This document shows positions 6,833 to 7,068 of a stretch of DNA of 7,068 nt, piece by piece. This DNA is from Desulfobacca acetoxidans (GTDB lineage Bacteria > Desulfobacterota > Desulfobaccia > Desulfobaccales > 0-14-0-80-60-11). The DNA is taken from positions 1 through 7,068 of the forward strand of contig DYJG01000128.1 of assembly GCA_020723225.1 (NCBI GenBank). The letters are read 5' to 3'. The translations under genes were made by a program, and so were the position numbers. The notes below the pieces were generated by a model. The model did no database searches. It worked only from the letters and a program-made list of their open reading frames with translations, and was not told the DNA's origin. The stretch's first letter is position 1, and each line of letters begins with the position of its first letter.

Positions 6833-7068
6833 TTAAATTTCCAACCACGAATCCGAGAACAGCACCTGGCCCATGATGACCCGGGCGGTCTTGGCGTAGT
6901 TCTGCAGTTCCTTGGAGAGCGACGGAATGTCCACGGATTTGCCGTCCATGACGTCGTAGACCACTTGCACGGCTTCCGGTTTCTTCCCGTCCACCACGGC
7001 CCAGAGATCGTCGTCGAAGGCGTCGACGATGGCGGAGCGCATGCCGTAGCGCTGCAGCATGATGACGT
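6833..7068 (-). CDS. 3' end of a probable methyltetrahydrofolate methyltransferase / dihydropteroate synthase-like protein (AcsE-like)
   Basis: The open frame continues past the right edge of the window; its last 78 residues are visible, beginning VIMLQRYGMRSAIVDAFDDDL. The Met at 7060 is probably internal. The segment RYGMRSAIVDAFDDDL resembles, from memory, the last helix-strand region of the corrinoid-dependent methyltetrahydrofolate methyltransferase AcsE (GLSAAIADACDEAL in the Moorella enzyme). That enzyme passes a methyl group from tetrahydrofolate to the corrinoid iron-sulfur protein in the Wood-Ljungdahl pathway. The tail from about residue 35 of the fragment (VMDGKSVDIPSLSKELQNYAKTARVIMG...) is longer than in Moorella. 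No catalytic residues are visible, so the assignment is moderate. A terminator follows the stop codon. Confidence 0.5.
   Translation of the reverse strand, partial: VIMLQRYGMRSAIVDAFDDDLWAVVDGKKPEAVQVVYDVMDGKSVDIPSLSKELQNYAKTARVIMGQVLFSDSWLEI

Overview
The window looks like a chromosomal segment of a GC-rich, probably anaerobic Desulfobacterota (deltaproteobacterium-like) genome. This placement is an inference. It rests on a cyclic-di-GMP-I riboswitch with a leader of the kind common in that group, an apparent C-terminus of an AcsE-like methyltetrahydrofolate methyltransferase, and many short dispersed and heptanucleotide repeats. The genes have GC-rich codon use except for one AT-rich insert.

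Left part (1-957): no long protein gene, but much regulation on the minus strand. Reading leftward, there is a sigma-28-like promoter (about 709-736), a clear GEMM-I (c-di-GMP-I) aptamer (594-685), an intrinsic terminator (about 541-570), a roughly 500-base leader with several hairpins and a possible pseudoknot, and finally a Shine-Dalgarno sequence and the first 13 codons of a probable exported protein that runs off the left edge (1-40). On the plus strand the same region holds a good sigma-70 promoter, a G-quadruplex motif and a REP-like hairpin, all in the probable leader of lepA.

Middle (958-5678): four plus-strand genes. They are lepA (elongation factor 4), an AT-rich 172-residue protein with a PD-(D/E)xK-like pattern, a hemW-type radical SAM protein, and a dihydroorotate-dehydrogenase-family flavoprotein. 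Heptanucleotide arrays of the type GGGGNNN lie before lepA, after lepA and, inverted, at both ends of hemW. A different heptad (CCGAAAA) is inserted inside hemW. The AT-rich gene lies between inverted copies of the same heptad array and looks acquired.

Right part (5679-7068): an octamer-like repeat precedes a TTG-initiated SLOG/TIGR00725-type nucleotide-binding protein. A 26-bp perfect inverted repeat separates it from a convergent minus-strand XRE-type helix-turn-helix gene. Upstream of that gene are a terminator and the 3' end of the AcsE-like gene. LepA and HemW are housekeeping functions (translation and heme trafficking). The most notable system is the probable motility-sigma-factor promoter feeding a c-di-GMP riboswitch, which would link motility state and second messenger to an exported protein just outside the window.
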